In this document: positions 1 to 5,143 of the stretch, one piece after another
Numbering within the stretch: position 1 is the first letter of the stretch
Layout of the letters: every line of letters starts with the position of its first letter
Assembly (NCBI GenBank): GCA_012727515.1
Contig: JAAYGZ010000390.1
Span: 1 to 5,143, forward strand
Origin: Desulfovibrionales bacterium
GTDB lineage: Bacteria; Desulfobacterota; Desulfovibrionia; Desulfovibrionales; Desulfomicrobiaceae
Length of the DNA: 5,143 bases
Reading direction: 5' to 3'
Translations under genes and position numbers: made by a program
Notes under the pieces: generated by a model
Databases searched by the model: none
Told to the model about the DNA's origin: nothing
The model's input: the letters and a program-made list of their open reading frames with translations, nothing else

Positions 1-1343
1 CGCCTGCATTACCAGAACTGGCTGAACTTGATGTGGTCCGTCATTTTACTCGCCTGTCTCGCCTGAACTACAGCGTGGACAGCAATTTCTATCCTCTTGG
101 GTCATGTACCATGAAGTACAATCCCAAGTTCACCGAAGTGAGTGCCGCGCATCCGGGGTTTGCCAGCCTGCATCCCCTGATTCCACAGCTTGCAGGCGGT
201 GGGCGCATGACCCAGGGCGCTCTGGAAATAGTTTATGAAACAGAGCGCCTCCTGGCTGAAATCACCGGCATGAGCGCCTTTACTCTCCAGCCTATGGCCG
301 GTGCTCATGGTGAACTGACAGGCGTTATGCTCATGGCAGCCTATCACCGCGACAAAGGCAATACCAAAACCAAGATCATTGTCCCTGACTCTGCTCACGG
401 CACCAATCCTGCCTCAGCAGCTGTTGCTGGCTATGATGTTGTGACTATTGCTTCAAAAGATGGTATTATTGACCCGGAGGCACTGGAGCAGGTTTTAGAT
501 GATAACGTGGCCGGGCTTATGATGACCTGCCCCAACACGCTGGGGCTTTTTGAATGCAATCTGGGTCGCATTGTAGAGCTGATGCGCAGTGTGGATGGCC
601 TGATTTACTATGACGGAGCTAACTTAAACGCCATTATGGGCAAAATGCGGGTTGGTGATGTGGGCTTTGATATTGTGCACCTGAATCTGCACAAAACCTT
701 TGGCACCCCACATGGTGGTGGCGGCCCTGGTTCTGGCCCGGTGGGCGTAAGCAGCCGTCTGGTGGACTATCTGCCTGTTTCCAGGGTGGTGAAGTTAGAG
801 GATGGCCAGTATTTCTTGAACTACGACTATCCCAAATCCATAGGCTATATTGCACCATTTTATGGAAATTTCGGCGTTTTTCTCAAGGCCTATGCCTATA
901 TTTTACGCCTGGGGCGCGAGGGCATTGTCCGTGCTTCAGAAAATGCAGTCCTGGCGGCCAATTATCTGCGCAAGCGCTTGGAAAACCATCTGGAAATTCC
1001 CTTTAACCGCATCTGTATGCATGAGTTTGTGGCCTCTGCAGTGCGCCAGGCCCAGAACGGGGTACGCGCTCTGGATATTGCCAAGGCCCTGCTGGAAAAA
1101 GGCCATTATGCCCCAACCATTTATTTTCCACTTATTGTCAAAGAATGCCTGATGTTTGAGCCGACTGAAACAGAGAGCAAGGAAACTTTGGACCAGTTTG
1201 TGGACGATCTTATTGAAATCCTGGAACGTAGTGCACGCGATCCGGAATCTGTCCAGGCCGCGCCACGCAATCTGCCTGTACAGCGTCTGGATGAAGTCCA
1301 TGCTGCACGGGCCATGGAATTGGTTGACGATGCCGGATTGTAA
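1..1343 (+). CDS. gcvPB: Glycine dehydrogenase (decarboxylating) subunit 2, 5'-truncated by window edge
   Basis: This is the C-terminal subunit of the two-subunit P-protein of the cytoplasmic glycine cleavage system. It decarboxylates glycine on PLP and passes the aminomethyl group to lipoylated GcvH. The frame is open from base 3 to the TAA at 1341-1343, giving 446 visible residues. Family members are usually somewhat longer, so a few dozen N-terminal residues probably lie to the left. Hallmarks seen are YPLGSCTMKYNP near the start, the DSAHGTNPASAA segment, YYDGANLNAIMG with the Asp expected to contact the PLP pyridine nitrogen (codon 612-614), and HLNLHKTFGTPHGGGGPGSGP with the PLP Schiff-base lysine at codon 693-695. 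The GTG at 33 is not a real start, because conserved-looking coding sequence (PALPELAELDVVRH) continues upstream of it. Family knowledge predicts gcvPA, and often gcvH and gcvT, just upstream. The gene converges on the radical SAM gene after a 26-bp gap. Confidence 0.96.
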   Translation, partial: PALPELAELDVVRHFTRLSRLNYSVDSNFYPLGSCTMKYNPKFTEVSAAHPGFASLHPLIPQLAGGGRMTQGALEIVYETERLLAEITGMSAFTLQPMAGAHGELTGVMLMAAYHRDKGNTKTKIIVPDSAHGTNPASAAVAGYDVVTIASKDGIIDPEALEQVLDDNVAGLMMTCPNTLGLFECNLGRIVELMRSVDGLIYYDGANLNAIMGKMRVGDVGFDIVHLNLHKTFGTPHGGGGPGSGPVGVSSRLVDYLPVSRVVKLEDGQYFLNYDYPKSIGYIAPFYGNFGVFLKAYAYILRLGREGIVRASENAVLAANYLRKRLENHLEIPFNRICMHEFVASAVRQAQNGVRALDIAKALLEKGHYAPTIYFPLIVKECLMFEPTETESKETLDQFVDDLIEILERSARDPESVQAAPRNLPVQRLDEVHAARAMELVDDAGL

Positions 1344-1350
1344 CATAAGC

Positions 1351-1370
1351 GGGGCGCTCATGAGCGCCCC
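1351..1370. terminator. Perfect palindrome between convergent genes, candidate bidirectional terminator
   Basis: A 20-bp perfectly self-complementary sequence folds as an 8-bp GC-rich stem (GGGGCGCT with AGCGCCCC) closed by a CATG loop. It starts 7 bases after the gcvPB stop, and its last base is the final base of the radical SAM stop codon on the other strand. The position between two converging genes suggests a shared terminator. However, neither strand has a proper T-run after the stem (TACAGC on one side, GCTTATGTTA on the other), so it is not a classic intrinsic terminator. It may only protect mRNA 3' ends or block convergent polymerase. Confidence 0.55.
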
Positions 1371-2299
1371 TACAGCATGGACTGTGAGCCTGGCCCATGT
1401 TCATCAAAAATTCCAGCGTCCAGGGCCTCACGCAATTCTTCCAGAAGTCTGGCTTTGTCTGCGGGCAAGCGACCGGCCACAGGCAAACTGTTGGAACTGT
1501 GATCAGCCCGAAACACAGTGGCGCCCAAGGTAAGCCCAGCCAAAAAATCGCGCAGTTCACGCACAGCCCCGGCCTCACTAAGCAGCTCAAAGCGCCCGGA
1601 ACCCACCCTGTCCCATAATGGCGTGCCAGGCACAGGCACCAGGCGCAGACAGGACAGAATTCTGGGCTGCATGGCATTCACCACTTTAACAGACTCACGC
1701 ACATGCTCGCCTGATGCGGCCACCCCACCAGCACCCAGCAACACCATGACGGACATGCTCAAGCCCAGAGACTGGACCCGTTGGCAGGCCACAAGCATTT
1801 CTGCGGCCCGGTCGCGCTTGCCCATGTAGCGCAGCACAGCCTCGCTCCCGCTTTCCAGGCCCATGTACAGGGTATGCAGCCGCGCAGCCCGCAATGATCG
1901 CAGGGCCGTGTCTGTCAATCTGCTCATAGAATGCCCGGAAGCATAGCATGTCACCCGCGCCAGGCGTGGAAACGCGCGACCAAGCAAGGCCAGGATATGG
2001 TGCAACAGCGTTTCTGGCAGGGCCAGCGCGTCTCCATCAGCCAAAAATACACGTCTGGCGTGCGGATTCCGTGCCGCTGCCAGGGCAATGCTGTTTTGTA
2101 TTTCACCCAGGCTATGCACCCGGTAGCGCACCTCACGGTACATGCCACAAAAAGCGCAGCTATTGTGCGGGCAGCCATCAGCCACGCGCAGCAAGACGCT
2201 GTCTTTTTCTGCCGGAGGACGAAACATGCGATGTACATGCCGGGTCATATCTGCATTCTGCCTTGTATCTGCCACCCTGTTCGTGTTCAGCATTGCCAT
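1370..2299 (-). CDS. Radical SAM protein, COG1032-like, unknown substrate
   Basis: This encodes a 309-residue cytoplasmic protein expected to bind a [4Fe-4S] cluster and S-adenosylmethionine. The cluster motif is GCPHNSCAFCGMYR with Cys43, Cys48 and Cys51, i.e. C-x4-C-x2-C rather than the commonest C-x3-C-x2-C. Further radical SAM barrel motifs follow: DGDAL (88-92), GLESG (147-151), a glycine-rich LLGAGG (187-192) and PGTPL (224-228). A C-terminal DHSSNSLP...GRLP block (266-279) resembles the NHASNYLP-type ending of a widespread uncharacterised radical SAM family. No B12-binding, TRAM or SPASM extension is seen. Two starts are possible: ATG at 2299, or the ATG two codons in (2293). The second is better spaced from the GGGGA just upstream. 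Sampled lines are 62-72% G+C, above its neighbours. The gene is divergent from pgk and convergent with gcvPB, so no operon context reveals a substrate. Family assignment is firm; function is unknown. Confidence 0.9.
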   Translation of the reverse strand: MAMLNTNRVADTRQNADMTRHVHRMFRPPAEKDSVLLRVADGCPHNSCAFCGMYREVRYRVHSLGEIQNSIALAAARNPHARRVFLADGDALALPETLLHHILALLGRAFPRLARVTCYASGHSMSRLTDTALRSLRAARLHTLYMGLESGSEAVLRYMGKRDRAAEMLVACQRVQSLGLSMSVMVLLGAGGVAASGEHVRESVKVVNAMQPRILSCLRLVPVPGTPLWDRVGSGRFELLSEAGAVRELRDFLAGLTLGATVFRADHSSNSLPVAGRLPADKARLLEELREALDAGIFDEHGPGSQSML

Positions 2300-2356
2300 T
2301 TCCCCATGAATCGCCTACGTCACGCCAGAAAGAAATCAACCACTAACTTCAGGAAA

Positions 2357-2362
2357 AGGTGA
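2357..2362 (+). promoter_or_regulatory. Ribosome binding site of pgk
   Basis: AGGTGA sits four bases before the ATG at 2367, preceded by a second purine-rich AGGAAA (2351-2356). It matches the 16S anti-Shine-Dalgarno complement and fixes the pgk start. The start also agrees with the usual PGK N-terminus, where the DxNVP motif lies near residue 20. Confidence 0.7.
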
Positions 2363-2366
2363 GAAT

Positions 2367-3548
2367 ATGCGCTTTATTGACGAGCTTGATCTACAAGGAA
2401 AACGAGTGCTCATTCGTGTGGATTATAATGTACCCCTTAAAGGCGATACTATTATTGACGATAACCGCATTGTCCAGAGCCTGCCAACACTCAGACTGGC
2501 CCTGGAGCGCGGTGCCTCTTTGGTTCTGTGCTCCCATCTTGGTCGGCCCAAGGGCACGCCAATGCCGGAATTTTCCTTGCAGCCTGTGGCCCGCAGACTG
2601 GCGCAATTACTTGACATGGACGTACGCATGGCTCCGGACTGTATTGGCCCTGAAGTTCAGGCCATGGCCGAAGCCCTGGTTCCTGGCCAGGTGCTGCTGC
2701 TGGAGAACCTGCGTTTTCACGCCGGTGAAACCAAGAACGATCCAGAATTCAGCAAGGCCCTGGCCAGCCTGGGCCAGGTGTATGTCAACGATGCTTTTGG
2801 AGCCTCGCACCGCGCCCATGCCTCTGTGGTTGGGGTGACAGAATATATGGATGACTGCTGTGGCGGTTTGCTGCTGAAAAAAGAATGGCAGTACCTGGGC
2901 GAGGCGCTGAAAAGTCCGGAGCGCCCTTTTGTGGCCATTATCGGCGGAGCAAAAGTATCATCCAAGCTTGGCATTTTGCGGTCCTTGATGGACAAGGTAG
3001 ATTCCATGATTGTTGGTGGAGCCATGGCCAATACCTTTCGCAAGGCCCAGGGTTTTGAGGTTGGCAGGTCACTGGTTGAAAATGACTTGCTGGAGGATTC
3101 CATGGCCATCATGCTTGAAGCCCAGGAACGAGGCATCAAGTTCTACCTTCCGGTTGATTTTATTCTGGGCACAGATCCCAAGGAAGGCGTGGCTTCCGGA
3201 GTGCGCACCTACCAGGATATTCCGGCTGATGAAATGATCCTTGATACTGGCCCGGCTTCGCACACGTTGTTTGCTGAAGTCATTAAAGACGCTAAAACCA
3301 TTATCTGGAATGGTCCCATGGGCGCTTTTGAAAACCCGGCCTTTGCCCAGGGTTCTACAAATCTGTGCCGTCTTATGGCAGCCCTGCCAGCCCTGACTAT
3401 CCTGGGCGGCGGCGAAACCAATGTTATTGTGGAGCAGAATAAACTTACTGATAAGTTTTCCTTTATTTCCACTGGTGGCGGCTCATTCCTGGAATTTCTG
3501 GAAGGCAAGGAACTTCCTGCCTTTACGGCATTGGAGGCAAAATCATGA
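2367..3548 (+). CDS. pgk: Phosphoglycerate kinase
   Basis: This encodes the cytoplasmic glycolytic enzyme that transfers the phosphate of 1,3-bisphosphoglycerate to ADP, reversibly. At 393 residues it has the normal bacterial length and is intact. Motifs in order are RVDYNVP (17-23, usually RVDFNVP) and SHLGRPKG (56-63) for 3-phosphoglycerate binding, ENLRFHAGE (113-121), VNDAFGASHRAHAS, GGAKVSSKLG at the hinge and nucleotide side (193-202), WNGPMGAFE (314-322) with the ribose-contacting Glu322, and STGGG (368-372) near the C-terminus. One oddity is GGGETN at 347-352. The family normally has GGGD(S/T), whose Asp is a Mg-nucleotide ligand; here it is Glu350. DIGP is also DTGP. The stop codon overlaps the tpiA start in ATGA (3545-3548), so the two are probably translationally coupled. 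A gap (GAPDH) gene, a frequent upstream partner, is absent; the upstream neighbour is the divergent radical SAM gene 67 bp away. Confidence 0.98.
   Translation: MRFIDELDLQGKRVLIRVDYNVPLKGDTIIDDNRIVQSLPTLRLALERGASLVLCSHLGRPKGTPMPEFSLQPVARRLAQLLDMDVRMAPDCIGPEVQAMAEALVPGQVLLLENLRFHAGETKNDPEFSKALASLGQVYVNDAFGASHRAHASVVGVTEYMDDCCGGLLLKKEWQYLGEALKSPERPFVAIIGGAKVSSKLGILRSLMDKVDSMIVGGAMANTFRKAQGFEVGRSLVENDLLEDSMAIMLEAQERGIKFYLPVDFILGTDPKEGVASGVRTYQDIPADEMILDTGPASHTLFAEVIKDAKTIIWNGPMGAFENPAFAQGSTNLCRLMAALPALTILGGGETNVIVEQNKLTDKFSFISTGGGSFLEFLEGKELPAFTALEAKS
3533..3537 (+). promoter_or_regulatory. Ribosome binding site of tpiA, inside pgk
   Basis: GGAGG lies within the last codons of pgk, seven bases before the tpiA ATG at 3545. 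It is the strongest Shine-Dalgarno match in this cluster and supports the ATGA-overlap start of tpiA. Confidence 0.8.
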
Positions 3549-4300
3549 AAAAACTCATGGCCGCTAACTGGAAAATGTACAAATCTGTTGATCAAGGAGT
3601 GACCACGGCCCAGGAGCTTTGTGCTCTGCTTGATGGACAGGTGAGTGATGACCGCGAAGTCCTGGTCTGTACGCCTTGCACCATGCTTGGCCCTGTAGCT
3701 GAAATTTTTTCTCAAAGACCATATTGCGCTGTGGGCGCACAAAATTTTTATCCTGCGGCGCAAGGAGCTTTTACCGGAGAAATCTGCCCGGAACAGCTTT
3801 TGTCTCTGGGCTGCTCCTGGGCCTTGGTGGGCCATTCTGAACGCCGGCATATCCTGGGCGAAACAGATGAATTTTGCGCTCGCAAAGTTGCTTTTGGGCT
3901 GGACGCTGGGCTGAAAATCATCCTCTGCGTGGGTGAAACCATTGAAGAACGCCGTGCAGGCCAGGTGGAGCAGGTTTTAGAGCGCCAACTCATGGTCGGA
4001 CTGCGCTATGTCGTGCACAATGCCACTGCTGCTACGTTATCCATTGCTTATGAACCGGTGTGGGCTATTGGCACAGGCGAAGTAGCCGGACCAGATGAAA
4101 TTTGTGCGGCGCACACGTTTGTCCGCACGACCCTGTGCTCTTTGTTGCCGTCATGTGGGGCAGAGGTGCGTATTCTCTATGGTGGATCAGTCAAGCCAGA
4201 CAACACAGCAGCCATTCTCAGCCTTGACAATGTCAATGGCGTGTTGGTAGGCGGCGCAAGTCTGCACGCTGGCAGCTTTGCTCAAATTGTGCTGGCCTAA
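3545..4300 (+). CDS. tpiA: Triosephosphate isomerase
   Basis: This encodes the cytoplasmic TIM-barrel enzyme that interconverts dihydroxyacetone phosphate and glyceraldehyde 3-phosphate, normally as a dimer. At 251 residues it has the usual length. All catalytic residues are visible: Asn8 and Lys10 in AANWKMYKS, the electrophile His97 in VGHSERR, and the base Glu170 in AYEPVWAIGTG, whose following segment is the mobile loop 6. The phosphate-binding elements YGGSVKPDN (from 212) and VGGAS (235-239) are present. The start is fixed by the GGAGG seven bases upstream and by the typical MKKLMAANWKM N-terminus. It overlaps pgk by four bases, and secG follows after an 18-base gap in the same frame. 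The protein has 11 cysteines, which looks high for its size. No missing residues or frameshift are seen. Confidence 0.98.
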   Translation: MKKLMAANWKMYKSVDQGVTTAQELCALLDGQVSDDREVLVCTPCTMLGPVAEIFSQRPYCAVGAQNFYPAAQGAFTGEICPEQLLSLGCSWALVGHSERRHILGETDEFCARKVAFGLDAGLKIILCVGETIEERRAGQVEQVLERQLMVGLRYVVHNATAATLSIAYEPVWAIGTGEVAGPDEICAAHTFVRTTLCSLLPSCGAEVRILYGGSVKPDNTAAILSLDNVNGVLVGGASLHAGSFAQIVLA

Positions 4301-4318
4301 TCTCTTGGGGGTACTTCG

Positions 4319-4660
4319 TTGAATTCGTTAATTATCACTATCCACGTTATTGCCTGCATTGCCCTGGTTGTTCTGGTTCTGCTGCAGTCTGGAAAAGAAG
4401 GCATGGGCGTTATTTTTGGCGGCGGTGGAGCCTCTGTTTTTGGCTCATCTGGCGCAGGCAACTTGCTGAGCAAGCTGACAGCCGGAGCCGCAACTATTTT
4501 TTTCCTGACATCGCTGACCTTTACCTACATGAGCGCCAAAAAGCATGTAACCCCCAGAGAATCCATTGTGCTGGATATGCCCGTGACCCAAGTCCCGGCA
4601 GCACCTGGTGTTCTGGAAAATAATGCTGCGCAGCCAGAAAATACGGAAAAAGCACAGTAA
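4319..4660 (+). CDS. secG: Preprotein translocase subunit SecG, TTG start
   Basis: This encodes a small inner-membrane subunit of the SecYEG channel, which assists SecA-driven export. The 113 residues contain two hydrophobic segments, about residues 4-22 and 54-72. They are joined by the family signature VLLQSGKEGMG and a glycine-rich FGGGGASVFGSSGAGN stretch, which matches SecG closely. A polar tail (about 73-113) rich in Pro, Glu and Ala follows and shows no recognisable domain. The start is TTG. Only six sense codons separate it in frame from the tpiA TAA, none of them a start, and the next in-frame Met (residue 29) would delete the first membrane helix. A GGGGG run (4307-4311) seven bases upstream is the likely ribosome site. 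It is probably transcribed with pgk and tpiA. Confidence 0.95.
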   Translation: MNSLIITIHVIACIALVVLVLLQSGKEGMGVIFGGGGASVFGSSGAGNLLSKLTAGAATIFFLTSLTFTYMSAKKHVTPRESIVLDMPVTQVPAAPGVLENNAAQPENTEKAQ

Positions 4661-4666
4661 AAATAC

Positions 4667-4695
4667 TGGACAAATAAAAACTGTGCAGGTACTAG
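4667..4695 (+). promoter_or_regulatory. Candidate sigma70-type promoter for tRNA-Leu
   Basis: TGGACA (4667-4672, five of six matches to TTGACA) is followed after 17 bases by TACTAG (4690-4695, three of six matches to TATAAT). A GC-rich discriminator, CCGCC, lies just downstream, as is common for stringently controlled stable-RNA promoters. The predicted transcript would begin near 4702, about 36 bases before the tRNA. The weak -10 keeps this tentative; read-through from the secG operon is the alternative. Confidence 0.35.
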
Positions 4696-4705
4696 CCGCC
4701 TCTCT

Positions 4706-4725
4706 GCCTTGGAGACCAAGGCTTT
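4706..4725 (+). terminator. Hairpin between secG and tRNA-Leu, possible weak terminator
   Basis: GCCTTGG (4706-4712) pairs perfectly with CCAAGGC (4716-4722) around an AGA loop, followed by TTT. It lies 45 bases after the secG stop and could end the pgk-tpiA-secG mRNA, but the T-run is only three bases before G. It also falls within the leader expected from the candidate tRNA promoter, so it may instead be a leader or processing structure. Confidence 0.4.
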
Positions 4726-4737
4726 GAAAAATAAAAT

Positions 4738-4822
4738 GTCGAAGTGGTGGAATTGGTAGACACGCTATCTTGAGGGGGTAGTGGGCAATCCCGTGGGGGT
4801 TCGAGTCCCCCCTTCGACACCA
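4738..4822 (+). tRNA. tRNA-Leu(GAG), CCA encoded
   Basis: This is a class II tRNA that folds completely by hand. The acceptor stem is GTCGAAG (4738-4744) with CTTCGAC (4812-4818), the D arm is GTG/CAC with the GG pair in the loop, and the anticodon stem is CTATC/GGTAG around the loop TTGAGGG. The anticodon is GAG at 4772-4774, reading CUC and CUU leucine codons. The variable arm (4782-4794) is long, with a GGG/CCC stem. The T arm is GGGGG-TTCGAGT-CCCCC. The discriminator is A4819, as expected for leucine, and CCA is encoded at 4820-4822. In E. coli and pseudomonads tRNA-Leu(GAG) also follows secG, which supports vertical descent of this arrangement. Confidence 0.97.
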
Positions 4823-4830
4823 AAAAGAAT

Positions 4831-4865
4831 AAACCGCTGGAGTTACAAACTTCAGCGGTTTTTTT
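4831..4865. terminator. Strong intrinsic terminator after tRNA-Leu, probably bidirectional
   Basis: A 14-bp stem with one G-T pair runs from AAACCGCTGGAGTT (4831-4844) to AACTTCAGCGGTTT (4848-4861), with an ACA loop and a seven-T run (4859-4865). It begins nine bases after the tRNA CCA and is a textbook Rho-independent terminator. Read on the reverse strand, the same stem is followed by TTTATTCTTTTT, so it can also end transcription of the convergent gene entering from the right edge. Confidence 0.88.
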
Positions 4866-4922
4866 CATGACTGATCTGCCAACTACAACGTAATTTTTTG
4901 AAACAGGGCAGAACCAGGTCCA

Positions 4923-5143
4923 CTATTTCTTATCTTTTTTCCCTGCGATACCAAATATTTCATTTACGTTTTCATGCTCTTCAAGTTGCTTCCAGGACCA
5001 AAATTTAATTTTCTTAATGTCATAATCAGGCGTGCTCAGCCAAACCCCTTCCTTTGAGACCAAACCAAGTCCAGAGCTTTGTAAGCGCAGAGCATACGAT
5101 TTTGCTTGCCCAAAATCTTCTTGTAATTGTTTGTGAGAATGAA
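4923..5143 (-). CDS. C-terminal end of a hypothetical protein, possibly nuclease-related, truncated by window edge
   Basis: The reverse strand is open from the right edge to the TAG at 4923-4925, giving 72 visible residues; the start lies outside the window. The fragment contains QEDFGQAKSYALRLQSSG, then LGLVSKEGVWLS, a mixed charged and aromatic stretch (KFWSWKQLEEHENV) and a lysine-rich end (AGKKDKK). The QAK-x-YA helix followed by a short strand with 'GvWL' is reminiscent of the region after the E-x-K motif in HsdR-N-like PD-(D/E)xK restriction nuclease domains. That resemblance is from memory and the catalytic part would be outside the window, so function is a weak inference. Hand-counted G+C is about 38%, well below the left-hand genes, which hints at acquired DNA. 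No signal peptide or membrane segment is visible. It converges on tRNA-Leu and probably shares its terminator. Confidence 0.6.
   Translation of the reverse strand, partial: HSHKQLQEDFGQAKSYALRLQSSGLGLVSKEGVWLSTPDYDIKKIKFWSWKQLEEHENVNEIFGIAGKKDKK

Noticed and set aside
33..35. GTG as start codon of gcvPB
   Set aside because: The frame stays open to the window edge and the upstream codons encode a sequence that fits the family N-terminal region, so the gene is truncated, not started here.
2294..2321. TTGCCA with TACGTC as a pgk promoter
   Set aside because: The -35-like hexamer is good but the -10-like element matches only two of six positions. No convincing promoter or operator was seen in the 67-bp divergent gap.
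1931..2362. Forward ORFs of 143 and 132 codons opposite the radical SAM gene
   Set aside because: They are antisense to a gene with clear motifs, are rich in Cys and His as shadow frames often are, have no recognisable domain and run into the pgk ribosome site.
3209..3850. Reverse-strand ORF of 213 codons across the pgk-tpiA junction
   Set aside because: It lies wholly opposite two unmistakable genes and shows no motif. Its length is explained by codon bias of the sense genes.
4525..4719. Reverse-strand ORF of 64 codons over the secG tail and tRNA leader
   Set aside because: It is antisense to secG, starts inside a hairpin, has no ribosome site and no domain.
4866..5143. Direct repeat of the tRNA-Leu 3' end (att site)
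   Set aside because: Only a chance 7-base CCCCTTC match was found near 5045. No repeat of useful length is present in the window.
1..5143. CRISPR array, insertion sequence or tandem repeats
   Set aside because: No regularly spaced repeats, transposase motifs or terminal inverted repeats were seen on either strand.

Overview
This is ordinary chromosomal housekeeping sequence from what is probably an anaerobic, Desulfovibrio-like bacterium (Desulfovibrionales or a relative). The taxonomic guess is an inference. It rests on a split (two-subunit) glycine decarboxylase, a compact pgk-tpiA-secG run, a stand-alone radical SAM protein and the character of the proteins. No 16S or other decisive marker is present. 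Hand-counted lines of the core genes run at about 42-60% G+C. The reverse-strand radical SAM gene is richer (62% and 72% in two sampled lines), and the last ~220 bases are poorer (~38%).

Layout from left to right: (1) The 3' part of gcvPB, forward strand, is cut by the left edge. (2) A 26-bp gap holds a perfect 20-bp palindrome between convergent genes. (3) A complete radical SAM gene lies on the reverse strand. (4) A 67-bp divergent gap leads into pgk. (5) A tight forward cluster follows: pgk and tpiA overlap by ATGA, and secG starts with TTG 18 bases after the tpiA stop. (6) A 77-bp leader with a candidate promoter and a hairpin precedes a class II tRNA-Leu(GAG) with encoded CCA. (7) A strong hairpin terminator follows the tRNA. 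(8) The C-terminal end of a reverse-strand, AT-rich gene runs off the right edge.

How the genes relate: GcvPB is the catalytic PLP subunit of the glycine cleavage P-protein. Pgk and TpiA are consecutive steps of lower glycolysis or gluconeogenesis and are very likely co-translated. SecG is a channel subunit of the SecYEG translocase. The order tpiA/secG followed by tRNA-Leu(GAG) is a known conserved arrangement in several proteobacteria. The radical SAM protein is an orphan whose substrate cannot be read from sequence.

I found no clear new biological system. The part most worth extending is the right edge. There, a compositionally different gene fragment with a helix reminiscent of restriction-type nucleases ends about 100 bases from the tRNA-Leu 3' end, a typical site for integrated islands.
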